64,000 nt of DNA from Paractinoplanes pyxinae. GTDB taxonomy: Bacteria; Actinomycetota; Actinomycetes; Mycobacteriales; Micromonosporaceae. Below are positions 25,574 to 34,477 of the stretch, piece after piece (position 1 is the first letter of the stretch; the number at the start of each line of letters is the position of its first letter). Made by a program: the position numbers and the translations under genes. The stretch lies in NCBI RefSeq assembly GCF_026626335.1, contig NZ_JAPNTZ010000009.1:1-64000 (forward strand), read 5' to 3'. The notes under the pieces were generated by a model. The model saw only the letters and a list, made by a program, of their open reading frames with translations, did not search any database and was not told the DNA's origin.

Positions 25574-26143
25574 ATGACCGACGAACAAGGCATCCCCGAG
25601 AAGCAGGACGACGGTTCCGTCATCGTGGTCGGCCCCGACGGGCGTCCGCTCGGAACCATGGGCGCCGACGGAACGGTCAACCCGGAAGAGCCGGGCAACC
25701 TGATCGAGCAGCCGGCCAAGGTCATGCGGATCGGCAGCATGATCAAGCAGCTGCTCGAAGAGGTCCGGGCGGCGCCGCTCGACGAGGCGAGCCGGGGCCG
25801 GCTCCGCGAGATCCACCAGCGGTCCATCACCGAGCTGGAGGACGGCCTGGCCCCCGAGCTGCGCGAAGAGCTCGAGCGCCTGTCCCTGCCGTTCGAGGGC
25901 GAGACCCCGCCCAGCGAGTCCGAGCTGCGCATCGCGCAGGCTCAGCTCGTCGGCTGGCTCGAGGGCCTGTTCCACGGCATTCAGGCCGCGCTCGTCGCCC
26001 AGCAGATGGCGGCCCGGCTGCAGCTCGAGCAGATGCGGGGCGGCGGCGCCGGTCGCCCGGCCCTGCCGATGGGCGCGCTGCCCGGCATGCCCGGCCCGCG
26101 CGACGGTTCGGGCGACGGCGGCCGCACCGGGCAATACCTCTAG
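25574..26143 (+). CDS. bpa: Bacterial proteasome activator Bpa (PafE)
   Basis: A 189-residue helical protein closely matching mycobacterial Bpa: LIEQPAKVMRIGSMIKQLLEEV, AAPLDEASRGRLREIHQRS, IAQAQLVGWLEGLFHGIQ. It ends in GQYL, the C-terminal motif that docks in 20S proteasome pockets and opens the gate. Bpa forms a dodecameric ring and stimulates ATP-independent degradation of unfolded substrates. ATG 25574 has GGGAAG 9 bp upstream; an ATG at 25565 lies too close to it. Its stop codon overlaps the convergent HAD stop. Confidence 0.96.
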   Translation: MTDEQGIPEKQDDGSVIVVGPDGRPLGTMGADGTVNPEEPGNLIEQPAKVMRIGSMIKQLLEEVRAAPLDEASRGRLREIHQRSITELEDGLAPELREELERLSLPFEGETPPSESELRIAQAQLVGWLEGLFHGIQAALVAQQMAARLQLEQMRGGGAGRPALPMGALPGMPGPRDGSGDGGRTGQYL

Positions 26144-26939
26144 AGCCCGTACAGCTTCGCCAGATACTCCGCGACCCCGTCCTCGTCGTTGCTGCGACCG
26201 ACCTCGTCGGCCACCGCCTTGAGGGCGGGTGCGCGTTGGCCATCGCCACCCCGTGTCCGGCCCAGGTCAGCATGGGGATGTCGTTCGGCATGTCGCCGAA
26301 GGCGATCACCTGTGACTTGTCGATGCCGTAGCGCTCGCAGTGCCAGGCCAGGCCGGCCGCCTTGGTCACGCCGGCCGCGCTGATCTCGACCAGGGCGCTC
26401 GACGAAGAGTGGGTGGCCGTGGCGATGTCACCCAGCGTGCTGCTCACCAGCTCGTAGAACTCGTCCGGCTCATGGTTGGCCGAGCGCGCGAGCAGCTTGA
26501 CCGCCGGGGTGGAGGTCAGCTCTTCCGGGGTGGCGAGAACGCGTACGGCGTTGCCGTCACCCTCCCAGCGCACGGGCCACGCCTCCTCGTACCAGAAGGC
26601 CCGCCCGTCCTCGACCTCGACCGCCAGCGCGACGTCGGGCACGGCGTCGCGCAGCCGCTTGGCCACGTCGAGCAGCAGCTCGACCGGGAGCGGATCGGCC
26701 CGCAGCACCTCGTCCCGCTCGGCGTCGTAGATCACCGCGCCGTTGGCGCAGATCGCCGGCACCGGAGCGGCCATCTGATCGAAGAGCTGCCGGAGCCAGC
26801 GCACCGGCCGGCCGGTCACGACCACGAAGGGAACGGGGAGCGCGTCGAGCACCTCGATGGTGCGCGGGCTGAGGGTGCCGTCGGTGCGGATGAGCGTGCC
26901 GTCGATATCGCTGGCGACGAGCTGAAAGGGCGAGGACAT
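26140..26939 (-). pseudogene. HAD (Cof-type) hydrolase gene with a frameshift
   Basis: The frame from ATG 26939 has the HAD motifs ASDIDGTLIRTDG, VVVTGRPVRW, KAAGLAWHCERYGIDKSQ and IAFGDMPNDIPML. After MANAH (about 26228) the reading continues as Arg/Ser-rich nonsense. One base earlier or later the frame reads LKAVADEVGRSNDEDGVAEY and stops at 26140, exactly the family C-terminus. A missing base in CACCCGCCC (about 26226-26232) explains it. It may be a real mutation or a sequencing error; all catalytic residues precede the break. It overlaps the upstream HAD gene by 1 bp (TGATG). Confidence 0.8.
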
Positions 26940-27751
26940 CACCTCGACAGTAGCCGGTCGAGATAGACCGCCACGCCGTCCTCGTCGTTGGTCAGCGTCA
27001 CCTCGTCGGCGACCGCCCGCAGCTCGGCGTGCGCGTTGCCGACGGCCACCCGGCTCCACCCGGCCCAGGCGAACATCGGCAGGTCGTTGGGCATGTCGCC
27101 GAAGACCAGCACGTCGGCCGGGTCGACCCCGACGGCCTGGGCGACCACGGCCAGGCCGGTGCCTTTGTCCACGTTCGCGGGGCAGATCTCGACGTAGTTG
27201 AGGCCGGCCTGGGTGACCGAAGCCACCTCGGGCGGGACGATCCGGCGGGCCACGGCCAGCAACTCGTCGACGTCGTAGGCGAACGAGCGCGCGAACGCCT
27301 TGATCACGTCGCTCGTGCAGCACTCGGCGCGGCTGCGTCGCTCCACGGTCACCGGGTAGCGCCAGGTCGGGTCGTAGTCGCCCCAGAGCGGGGAGTCGTC
27401 GTGCTCCAGCGCCTCGACCATGACCGACAGCTCGCCGACCTCGGCCTCGAGCTCGGTCAGCACCCGCTCGAGCATCGCGCCGGGCAGCCGCGACTGCTGC
27501 AGATAGGTGGACTCGGCCTGGTCGAGCACCCAGCCGCCCTGGGCCATGACCAGGAAGTCGGCGTCGCGGATGTCGTTGCGGGTGAGGGTGGTCAGCCGCG
27601 GGCCGCGGCCGGTGGCGCCGACGACGCGGATGCCGGCCGCCCGGACCCGGCCGAGCACCTCGTGGGTATAGGCGGACACGGTGTCGTCGCTGCGCACCAG
27701 AGTGCCGTCGAGGTCGGTTGCGATGAGCTTGGGGAGACCAGGCTTGACCAT
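26939..27751 (-). CDS. HAD family (Cof-type) hydrolase
   Basis: A 270-residue intact paralogue of the following gene. HAD motif I is ATDLDGTLVRSDD, motif II VVGATGRGPRL, motif III Lys in NVDKGTGLAVVAQ and motif IV VFGDMPNDLPMF. Such enzymes are sugar-phosphate or flavin/pyridoxal phosphatases with a C2 cap. ATG 27751 has GGAGG 7 bp upstream. The TGATG overlap with the downstream HAD gene makes a coupled pair, probably a tandem duplication. Confidence 0.92.
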   Translation of the reverse strand: MVKPGLPKLIATDLDGTLVRSDDTVSAYTHEVLGRVRAAGIRVVGATGRGPRLTTLTRNDIRDADFLVMAQGGWVLDQAESTYLQQSRLPGAMLERVLTELEAEVGELSVMVEALEHDDSPLWGDYDPTWRYPVTVERRSRAECCTSDVIKAFARSFAYDVDELLAVARRIVPPEVASVTQAGLNYVEICPANVDKGTGLAVVAQAVGVDPADVLVFGDMPNDLPMFAWAGWSRVAVGNAHAELRAVADEVTLTNDEDGVAVYLDRLLSR

Positions 27752-27803
27752 CTGATACCTCCGAGGGTTTTGCTAACCCCCGCGGAGGGCGGAAGGAGAA
27801 CGG

Positions 27804-27854
27804 TACACCCGCGCGGCTACCAGCGACTATGACTTCTGGTAGCCGACGGGTGTA
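27804..27854 (-). terminator. Long hairpin downstream of serS
   Basis: TACACCCG (27804-27811) and CGGCTACCAG (27814-27823) pair with CTGGTAGCCG (27836-27845) and CGGGTGTA (27847-27854), leaving a 12-base loop and a small internal bulge. It is 16 bp after the serS stop and 52 bp before the HAD pair, so it probably separates those two units. There is no U-tract. Confidence 0.7.
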
Positions 27855-27870
27855 TTGACAGTTACGAGGC

Positions 27871-29169
27871 TCAGCCTTTAGTCGATCTTTGGGCGGCGGC
27901 GGGGTGGTTGGACGGGGGCTCCAAAATGTCGCGGCCGCCAACGTACGGTTGCAGCGCCTTCGGAACCCGGACAGAACCGTCGGGCTGCTGGTGGTTCTCG
28001 AGGATCGGAATCAGCCAGCGGGTGGTGGCCAGCGTGCCGTTCAGCGTGGCCGCTGTCTGCGGTTTGCCGTCGGCGTCGCGGTAGCGGATGTTGAGCCGCC
28101 GCGCCTGGAAAGTGGTGCAGTTCGACGTCGAGGTGACCTCGCGGTAGCGGCCCTGCGACGGCACCCAGGCCTCGCAGTCGAACTTGCGCGAGGCGCTGGA
28201 ACCCAGGTCGCCGCCGGCCACGTCGATCACCCGGTACGGGATCTCGACCTTGGCCAGCATCTCCTCCTCCATGGCGAGCAGGCGCAGGTGCTCGTCGGCC
28301 GCCTCTTCCGGCCTGCAGAACGAGAACATCTCGACCTTGTCGAACTGGTGCACCCGCAGGATGCCGCGCACGTCCTTGCCGTACGAGCCGGCCTCGCGCC
28401 GATAGCAGCTCGACCAGCCGGCGAAGCGTTCCGGACCACCTTCGAGGTCGATGATCTCGTTCGAGTGGTACGCCGCCAGGGGGACCTCGGACGTGCCGAC
28501 CAGGTACAGGTCGTCGGCCTCGAGCCGGTAGATCTCGCTGGCGTGGGCGCCGAGGAACCCGGTGCCCTCCATCGATTCCGGCTTGACCAGCGACGGGGTG
28601 ATCGACGGGGTGAAGCCGTGCTCGACCGCCTGGGCGATCGCCATCTGCAGCAGACCCAGCTGCAGCAGCGCGCCGACGCCGGTCAGGAAGTAGAACCGCG
28701 AGCCCGACACTTTGGCGCCGCGCTCGGTGTCGATCGCCCGCAGCGCCTCGCCGATCTCGAGGTGGTCCTTCGGGTTGTCGATGACCGGCACGTCGCCGAC
28801 CTCACGCAGCACGACGAAGTCGTCCTCGCCGCCCGGCGGCACGCCGTCCTGCACCAGGTTGGGCACGGCGAGGTGGGCCTGCCGCAGCGCCTCGTCGGCC
28901 GCCTTCGTCGCGGCCTCGGTCTCCTTGACCTCGGCGGCGAGCTCTTTGGTGCGGGCGAGCAGGGTCGGCCGCTCGTCGGCGGAGGCCTTGGGCACCTGCT
29001 TGCTCAGCGACTTCTGCTCGGCCCGGATCGCCTCGGACCGCTGGGTGGCCGAGCGGCGGGCCTCGTCGGCGCGCAGCAGCTCATCCACCACCTCGGTGGA
29101 CTCGCCGCGCAGGCGCTGGCTGGCGCGGAACCGGTCGGGGTCTTCGCGAAGCAGACGCAGGTCAATCAC
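27871..29169 (-). CDS. serS: Seryl-tRNA synthetase
   Basis: A 432-residue class II synthetase. The N-terminal coiled-coil arm (residues about 30-110) binds tRNA-Ser. Motif 2 is FAGWSSCYRREAGSYGKDVRGILRVHQFDKVEMF; motif 3 region is NGTLATTRWLIPILENHQQPDGSVRVP. It charges tRNA-Ser with serine and, in many bacteria, starts selenocysteinyl-tRNA synthesis. The ATG start gives the invariant MIDLRLLREDPDRFR. Confidence 0.98.
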   Translation of the reverse strand: MIDLRLLREDPDRFRASQRLRGESTEVVDELLRADEARRSATQRSEAIRAEQKSLSKQVPKASADERPTLLARTKELAAEVKETEAATKAADEALRQAHLAVPNLVQDGVPPGGEDDFVVLREVGDVPVIDNPKDHLEIGEALRAIDTERGAKVSGSRFYFLTGVGALLQLGLLQMAIAQAVEHGFTPSITPSLVKPESMEGTGFLGAHASEIYRLEADDLYLVGTSEVPLAAYHSNEIIDLEGGPERFAGWSSCYRREAGSYGKDVRGILRVHQFDKVEMFSFCRPEEAADEHLRLLAMEEEMLAKVEIPYRVIDVAGGDLGSSASRKFDCEAWVPSQGRYREVTSTSNCTTFQARRLNIRYRDADGKPQTAATLNGTLATTRWLIPILENHQQPDGSVRVPKALQPYVGGRDILEPPSNHPAAAQRSTKG

Positions 29170-29226
29170 GAGTGTCGAGACTACCGACCGCGGTGTCCGG
29201 TCAGCACCCGGATATGCCTTGCGTGG

Positions 29227-30015
29227 TCAGTTCGGGCGATCGCGGTCGTCGCTCAGCGACGTGAACGGCTGCGACGGCCCGACGGTGAGGTCGAGGGCCT
29301 GGTCGGCCGGGCGGTCGGACTCACCGGTCGGGCGCCGCCACGACCACACCGGGTCGGGCTCGATCTCCTCGACCGGGGAGGACTCGTCGGTGCCGGGGGC
29401 GGCCGCCCAGTGCCGGGCGGCCAGATACAGCGCGGCCAGGGCCAGCAGCACCGCGGCGAAGGCGCACCACAGACCCCGGCCGTACGAGAGAGTGGGCTCG
29501 TTGTCCTCGAGCGCGATGCGATAGATCGGGTCGATCACGTAGCTCTGCGAGCTGAGCGCGCTGGCGATGGCGATGAGCAGGCCCAGCTGTGTGCCCGCGA
29601 CGCTCAGGCCGGCCAGCCGGGCGTACCGGCGGCCACCGGGCGGCCCGAACAGGGTCAGCACCACGGCCGGCACCACCAGGAACAGGCCGAGCACGTAGCC
29701 GATGCCCAGCGCGCCCAGGTCGTCGAGGCTGCTGGGGAGCACCCGCTCGCCCACGTCGATACTGCCCAGAGATCCCGGGTCGAGCGCGGTGACCTGCCAC
29801 TCGGACAGCACCGAGACCAGCCCGGCCAGCGCGGCCACGGCCGCCATGAGCGGCACCGTACGCCGGTCGGCCAGCAGGTCGCGGCCGAGGCCCGCCGTGT
29901 TCCAGCGAGAGCGGCGAGGCTCGGCGGGGGCGCCGAACTCGACCACCTCGTCGGGCGGGGTCATGTCGATCTCGAGCGGCGTCGGCGGCTGCTGCGGCGC
30001 GGGCATGGCACCCAT
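29227..30015 (-). CDS. Membrane protein of unknown function
   Basis: A 262-residue protein. A Pro-rich, acidic cytoplasmic N-terminus (about 1-50) is followed by five or six hydrophobic segments and an acidic, disordered tail (about 205-262, ESSPVEEIEPDPVW). I do not recognise a family. The start at 30015 (MGAMPAPQQPP) has AGGG upstream. It is divergent from osmC with 57 bp between the starts. Confidence 0.65.
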   Translation of the reverse strand: MGAMPAPQQPPTPLEIDMTPPDEVVEFGAPAEPRRSRWNTAGLGRDLLADRRTVPLMAAVAALAGLVSVLSEWQVTALDPGSLGSIDVGERVLPSSLDDLGALGIGYVLGLFLVVPAVVLTLFGPPGGRRYARLAGLSVAGTQLGLLIAIASALSSQSYVIDPIYRIALEDNEPTLSYGRGLWCAFAAVLLALAALYLAARHWAAAPGTDESSPVEEIEPDPVWSWRRPTGESDRPADQALDLTVGPSQPFTSLSDDRDRPN

Positions 30016-30072
30016 GGTGCCCTGTGCCAGGTCGACCGGCCAGCGGCCGTCGCATGGACTAGCGTTCTGGTC

Positions 30073-30501
30073 ATGCCTATTCGCAGTGCTACCGCTCGCT
30101 GGCAGGGGAACCTCACCGAGGGTTCCGGCTCCATCAAGACCGGCAAGGGCGGCATCCAGGGGAACTACTCGTTCAAGTCCCGGTTCGAAGAGGGCGAGGG
30201 GACCAACCCGGAGGAGCTGATCGGCGCCGCGCACGCCGGCTGCTACTCGATGGCCTTCTCGAAGGCGCTCGCCGACGCCGGCTTCACGCCGACCTCGGTC
30301 GAGACCGTCGCCAAGGTCCACTTGGACAAGACCGACGCCGGCTTCAGCGTCACCCGCATCGACCTCGAGACCCAGGGCGACGTCCCCGGTGTCGACGACG
30401 GCACGTTCCAGAAGATCGCCGAGGACGCCAAGGCGAACTGCCCGATCTCGCGGCTGCTGTCCCCGGGCGCCGAGATCACCCTGAGCGCCAAGCTCGCCTG
30501 A
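30073..30501 (+). CDS. OsmC family peroxiredoxin
   Basis: A 142-residue protein. The first active-site Cys is in AHAGCYSMAFSKAL and the second in AKANCPISRLL, the standard OsmC/Ohr pair that reduces organic hydroperoxides. Upstream pieces (GKGGIQGNYSFKSRFEEGEGTNPEELIGAA) are typical of OsmC rather than Ohr. The ATG follows a short gap from the divergent membrane gene; no clear ribosome site is seen. Confidence 0.95.
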   Translation: MPIRSATARWQGNLTEGSGSIKTGKGGIQGNYSFKSRFEEGEGTNPEELIGAAHAGCYSMAFSKALADAGFTPTSVETVAKVHLDKTDAGFSVTRIDLETQGDVPGVDDGTFQKIAEDAKANCPISRLLSPGAEITLSAKLA

Positions 30502-30549
30502 TTCACCGTCACCACGTGCCCCGGCCGCTCCGCGAGCGTCCGGGGCACA

Positions 30550-30909
30550 ATGGCATCTGTGCCGGTCGAGATGAGTCGGGAACGCTTCGAGGATCTGGTC
30601 GGTGAGGCCCTCGACGAGGTGCCCGCCGAACTCCTGAAGGTCATGGACAACGTGGTGATCGTCGTCGAGGACGAGCCGCCGGACGGCGAGGACCTGCTCG
30701 GCCTGTACGAGGGCACGGCGCTCACCGACCGCGGCTGGGACTACGCCGGCGTGCTGCCCGACCGCATCACCATCTATCGCAACCCGACGCTGCGCGTGTG
30801 CGACACCGAGACCGACGTCATCGACGAGGTCGCGATCACCGTGGTCCACGAGATCGCCCACCATTTCGGCATCGACGACGCCCGTCTGCACGAACTCGGC
30901 TGGGGCTGA
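30550..30909 (+). CDS. Zincin-like metallopeptidase family protein
   Basis: A 119-residue protein with the zinc motif VVHEIAHHFGIDD (HExxH plus downstream His/Asp) near residue 100. This is the 'metallopeptidase family protein' (PF06262-like) common in actinobacteria. The N-terminal half carries the conserved FEDLVGEALDEVPAEL. Alternative starts at 30550 and 30571 do not affect the active site. It lies 48 bp after osmC on the same strand. Confidence 0.88.
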   Translation: MASVPVEMSRERFEDLVGEALDEVPAELLKVMDNVVIVVEDEPPDGEDLLGLYEGTALTDRGWDYAGVLPDRITIYRNPTLRVCDTETDVIDEVAITVVHEIAHHFGIDDARLHELGWG

Positions 30910-30962
30910 GAAAAACCTGAAAGGCTGACAACGCGTTTGTCACGCCCTCCTACCCTGAGGCC

Positions 30963-31697
30963 ATGCGTAGCGAGCTTTTCAACGCCGACAACCTCGAGAA
31001 AGAGTCGGCCCAGCCCGGTCTCCGGCTGCAGAACTCCAAGCTGCTCAAGGCCGAACTGAACGGCGAGTTCATGGCCCGCGTCGGCTCGATGGTCGCGTAC
31101 CAGGGGCAGGTGCAGTTCGAGGCGCTCGGCTCCGGCGGCATCGGCAAGTTCCTCAAGCAGAAGCTCACCGGCGAGGGCGTTCCCCTCATGCGCGTACGCG
31201 GTCACGGGGACGTCTTCCTGGCCGAGAACGCGGCCGACATCCACCTCATCGACCTCGAGCCGGGCGACGCGCTCTCGATCAACGGCGCCAACGTGCTCGC
31301 CTTCGACTCGTCGCTCAACTACGACATCAAGATGGTCCAGGGCGCCGGCATGATGTCCAACGCGGGCCTATTCAACTGCGTCTTCTCCGGTCACGGCCGG
31401 ATCGCCGTCACCACCAAGGGCACGCCGGTGGTGCTCTCGGTCGACCAGCCCACCTACGTCGACCCGCAGGCCGCGATCTGCTGGTCGGCCAACCTGCAGA
31501 CCGGCTACCACCGCGCCGAGCAGCTCGGCATGGGCACGCTGCTGGGCCGCACCACGGGCGAGCGGTTCACGATGAGCTTTTCCGGCCAGGGCTTCGTGGT
31601 CGTGCAGCCCTCCGAGGAGCCCCCGGGCGGCTTCGCCGGCGCTGCGGGCGGTCAGCAGCAGGACGGCGGCATCCTGGGCAACATCTTCGGAAATTAG
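30963..31697 (+). CDS. AIM24 family protein
   Basis: A 244-residue beta-rich protein. GGIGKFLKQKLTGEGVPLMRVRGHGDVFLA and GGLFNCVFSGHG-like blocks (here NAGLFNCVFSGHGRIAVTT) are typical of AIM24/TerD-like jelly-roll proteins. A Gly/Gln-rich C-terminal tail (FAGAAGGQQQDGGILGNIFGN) is unusual and probably disordered. Bacterial AIM24 proteins have no agreed function; membrane association is suspected. The convergent pheA stop follows immediately. Confidence 0.9.
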   Translation: MRSELFNADNLEKESAQPGLRLQNSKLLKAELNGEFMARVGSMVAYQGQVQFEALGSGGIGKFLKQKLTGEGVPLMRVRGHGDVFLAENAADIHLIDLEPGDALSINGANVLAFDSSLNYDIKMVQGAGMMSNAGLFNCVFSGHGRIAVTTKGTPVVLSVDQPTYVDPQAAICWSANLQTGYHRAEQLGMGTLLGRTTGERFTMSFSGQGFVVVQPSEEPPGGFAGAAGGQQQDGGILGNIFGN

Positions 31698-32645
31698 TTA
31701 AGAGAACTCACCCGCTCGTATGCGAGCGAGCCAGTTCGCTGAGTCGGCGAAGTCGGTGTTGGAGAGGCCCCGGGGGGATGCCACCGGGGCCTCCGGCGTG
31801 AGCCGGTGGCGGGGGTAGCTGCCCAGGAAGCGCACGTCGGCGCAGATCCGGCGCAGACCCTGCAGGGCCTCGCCGAAGCGCGGCTCGGCCACGTGGCCGG
31901 TGCAGTCGAGGAAGAACACGTACGTCCCCAGCTGCTCCCCGGTCGGCCGGGACTCGATGCGGGACAGGTTGATCCCGCGCACGGCCAGCTCGGTGAGCAC
32001 CGACAGCAGCGCCCCGACCTGGTCGTGCCGGATCGAGACGGCCAGCGAGGTGACGTCGTCGCCGGTCGGCTCGGCCGGCGGCCCGGGCCGGGTGAGCAGC
32101 GCGAAGCGGGTCACCGCGTCGGCCCGGTCGGCCACCTTGTCGGCCAGCACGGCCAGCCCGTTGCGCGACACCCCGATCGGGGCGCACAGAGCCGCGTCCT
32201 GCTCACCCTTGGCCGCGCTGATCGCCGCGGCCGCGTTGGACAGCACGTCGACGACCACCGCGTCGGGCACGTTGGCCCGCAGCCAGCCCCTGCACTGGGC
32301 CGACGCCTGCGGGTGGGCGGCGATCGACCGCAGGCCGGCCAGCGGCGTGAGGGAGCGCGCGGCCAGCACGAACTCGACCGGGATGACGACCTCGCGCGTG
32401 ATGATCAGCGGGCTGCCGGTGACCAGTTCGTCCAGCGTGACCGGCACCGCGCCGCCGACGGAGTTCTCGAGCGGGACCAGCGCCGCGTCGGCGTCACCGG
32501 TGCGGACGGCCTCGAGCGCCTCGGGCACGCTGCGCGCGGGCGTACGCAGGCCGTGCTCGGCGGCGGGGATGGTGCGCAGCGCGGCCTCGGTGAAGGTGCC
32601 CTCCGGACCGAGGTAGACGAAGCGCGTGGGCGGCGTTCCCGGCAT
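31698..32645 (-). CDS. pheA: Prephenate dehydratase PheA
   Basis: A 315-residue enzyme converting prephenate to phenylpyruvate for phenylalanine synthesis. The catalytic domain starts FVYLGPEGTFTEAALRT and has LVPLENSVGGAVPVTLDEL and the TRF motif (DAVTRFALLTR). The C-terminal ACT domain (LLSVLTELAVRGINLSRIESRPT) gives feedback control by Phe. It is a monofunctional, actinobacterial-type enzyme. Stop codons of pheA and AIM24 abut exactly. Confidence 0.96.
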   Translation of the reverse strand: MPGTPPTRFVYLGPEGTFTEAALRTIPAAEHGLRTPARSVPEALEAVRTGDADAALVPLENSVGGAVPVTLDELVTGSPLIITREVVIPVEFVLAARSLTPLAGLRSIAAHPQASAQCRGWLRANVPDAVVVDVLSNAAAAISAAKGEQDAALCAPIGVSRNGLAVLADKVADRADAVTRFALLTRPGPPAEPTGDDVTSLAVSIRHDQVGALLSVLTELAVRGINLSRIESRPTGEQLGTYVFFLDCTGHVAEPRFGEALQGLRRICADVRFLGSYPRHRLTPEAPVASPRGLSNTDFADSANWLARIRAGEFS

Positions 32646-32666
32646 GCCAAGGAGTCTAAGCCCGCC

Positions 32667-33272
32667 TCAGAAGCCACAGGCCAGCACTCGGATGCCGGGC
32701 GGGGCGGCGGTCTGCACGCGGTCGATGCAGACTTCCGACCCGGCCGCGACCAGCGTGAGGGTGTCGTCCACGCCGGTGGCCACGACCATCAGCGGCTCCA
32801 GGTCGTCGGCGTCGGCCCCGGTGACCTCGACCGTGGCGAACGACCACGTTCCCGAGCAGTACGGGCCCTGGTAGACCCGCAGCGGCTTGTCGGGGACCCC
32901 GGGCTTCCCCTTGATCAGCGCCAAGACCTGCGGCTTGGTCGGCTTGGCGGTGCACTTGGGCGCGTGCGAGGGGGTGGGGGTGGGCGACACCGTCTCGGGC
33001 GGGGTGGTCGTCAGGGTCGCCCTCGGCGTCGGCAGGCGCTGCGTGGGGTACGCCGGGAGGGTCGGATAGGTGGTCGGGACGGCCGGCAGCGTGGGAGCGG
33101 TGGCGGTCGGCAGCGGAGGCGGCAGGTCGATCGACGGGCCGATCGAGATCGGCGCCGCGCTGGGCGACACGTACGGCGGTGAGGTGGGCAGCGGCTCCGG
33201 AGGCGCGCCGCACGCGGTCAGCAGAGCCGCTGCGACGAACGCCAGGGGGACGACGGTTGTGCGGGGGGACAC
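32667..33272 (-). CDS. Lipoprotein with Pro/Thr-rich linker
   Basis: A 201-residue protein with a lipobox (FVAAALLTACGAPP). Residues about 25-105 are a Pro/Ser/Thr-rich wall-spanning linker; the C-terminal 95 residues form a small domain with three or four Cys (APKCTAKPT, GPYCSGTWSF, SEVCIDRV, VLACGF), probably disulfide-bonded. No family is recognised. It is just upstream of pheA on the same strand, separated by 21 bp. Confidence 0.8.
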   Translation of the reverse strand: MSPRTTVVPLAFVAAALLTACGAPPEPLPTSPPYVSPSAAPISIGPSIDLPPPLPTATAPTLPAVPTTYPTLPAYPTQRLPTPRATLTTTPPETVSPTPTPSHAPKCTAKPTKPQVLALIKGKPGVPDKPLRVYQGPYCSGTWSFATVEVTGADADDLEPLMVVATGVDDTLTLVAAGSEVCIDRVQTAAPPGIRVLACGF

Positions 33273-33313
33273 GCGGACATGCTATGTCCAGCTGCGCCCG
33301 ATGTGACCAAGTC

Positions 33314-33703
33314 TCAGGACGCTATCCGGTGCCCGGCGGCGCGCAAGGTGTCGATCGCCACGGCGAGCCGCACGGTCGGGACGAGCAGGTAGTCGGTCGA
33401 ATACGTCGAGAACGTGACAATGTTGACGCGGGCGTCGGCCAGCGGACCGATCAGTGAGGCCAGCACTCCGGTTAGCGCGAGGTCGAGCGGGCCCACCACC
33501 CGCAGGCACCGCCACGCCGTGTCGACGTCGGCGCCCTCGGGCACCCGGTCGACCGGGCAGATGATCGACAGCTCGTCGGCGTCCCAGCTCAGCGAGATCA
33601 CACTCTTGTCGTCCGGACCCGCGCTGAGCGAAGCCGGGACCGGGGAACCGGCGGGCAGCCGGCACACCGCGTACTCCGCGGGCAGCAGGTCGAGATCGAG
33701 CAT
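33314..33703 (-). CDS. ACT domain-containing protein
   Basis: A 129-residue protein. The C-terminal half (RVVGPLDLALTGVLASLIGPLADARVNIVTFSTYSTDYLLV) is an ACT domain of the CASTOR/YlbF-like 'ACT_7' kind; the N-terminal half (YAVCRLPAGSPVPASL) is the usual partner domain. It probably binds an amino acid. No enzyme is fused, so it is a stand-alone sensor. Two conserved Cys are not in a metal pattern. Confidence 0.85.
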   Translation of the reverse strand: MLDLDLLPAEYAVCRLPAGSPVPASLSAGPDDKSVISLSWDADELSIICPVDRVPEGADVDTAWRCLRVVGPLDLALTGVLASLIGPLADARVNIVTFSTYSTDYLLVPTVRLAVAIDTLRAAGHRIAS

Positions 33704-33787
33704 GAGGGCAGACTACGGTTCGAGATCAGGGTTGCCCAATGCCCCCGGGGTGCGTCAAACGCCACAGCTCGGACATGAGCCCGAAAC

Positions 33788-33902
33788 GCATTGCGCCCGT
33801 CGATGTCGAGGGCGCCAAAAACGGCTAGGCGCAGCCGAGGTCGTTTTTGGTGTCCTCGACATCGACCTCCCGGGGCGCAATGCCGCCGAGCGGAGCGAGG
33901 CC
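33788..33902 (-). repeat. Long palindromic element, copy A
   Basis: A 115-bp element read leftward from the PAS gene end: a 19-bp lead and a 96-bp near-perfect hairpin (33788-33883). Arms pair as TTGCGCCC/GGGCGCAA, TCGATGTCGAGG/CCTCGACATCGA and CCAAAAA/TTTTTGG around a loop containing GCCTAGCC. Copies B and C have the same fold, with paired base changes (GG-to-GA matched by CC-to-TC; CCG to CCA matched by CGG to TGG). It begins 11 bp after the stop of the PAS gene. Confidence 0.92.
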
Positions 33903-33913
33903 AGAGGCTCAGT

Positions 33914-34375
33914 TCAGTACCGTACGGCGGAAAAGAAGGTCATCGAGCCCGCCACCCGCTCGTTGTCGAACAGCGGGGTGGCGATCGCATCGATGGTCAG
34001 CGGGGTCTCGCCGGGCTCGGGCACGACCCGCAGCAGGCCGCGGGCCAGACGCTCGCTGCGCAACGCCAGCAGCGGCGGGATCTTGTCGGCGTCCGACTCC
34101 TCGAGTTCGGCGGCGACGGCCGTGAAGTCGATCAGGTGGAGCACCGAGCCGAGCGGCTGGCCCAGCACCTCGGGCGGCTTGCCCAGGCCCAGCAGTTCAC
34201 TCGCGGAGGCCGACACGGCGGCGATGGCGGTGGTGGTGTCGATGATGAGGCAGGGTTCGGTGGCCGACGCGACGGTCGCTGTCCACCTCTCGAGGCTCGG
34301 AACGAACTCGGCCTCGGACGGGGTGCGCGCCTGCGGCACGAACGCTCCCGAGAGTGAGAGTTCGACGTGAGCCAC
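33914..34375 (-). CDS. PAS-like sensor domain protein
   Basis: A 153-residue protein consisting of one PAS fold (VASATEPCLIIDTTTAIAAVSASASELLGL, PLGSVLHLIDFTA, TPLTIDAIATPLFDNERVAGSMTFFSAV). No output domain is attached, so it must act on a partner. Palindromic element A begins just after its stop. The neighbours are unrelated. Confidence 0.75.
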   Translation of the reverse strand: MAHVELSLSGAFVPQARTPSEAEFVPSLERWTATVASATEPCLIIDTTTAIAAVSASASELLGLGKPPEVLGQPLGSVLHLIDFTAVAAELEESDADKIPPLLALRSERLARGLLRVVPEPGETPLTIDAIATPLFDNERVAGSMTFFSAVRY

Positions 34376-34477
34376 CCGTTCCTCCTCGCTCTTGCGGATC
34401 GGCGACCCGCCGCGGCATCGCTCGGTTCCCCAAGCCTGCCGCGGCGGTGAAGTCGTCGACTACAACCGGAAGGAACG

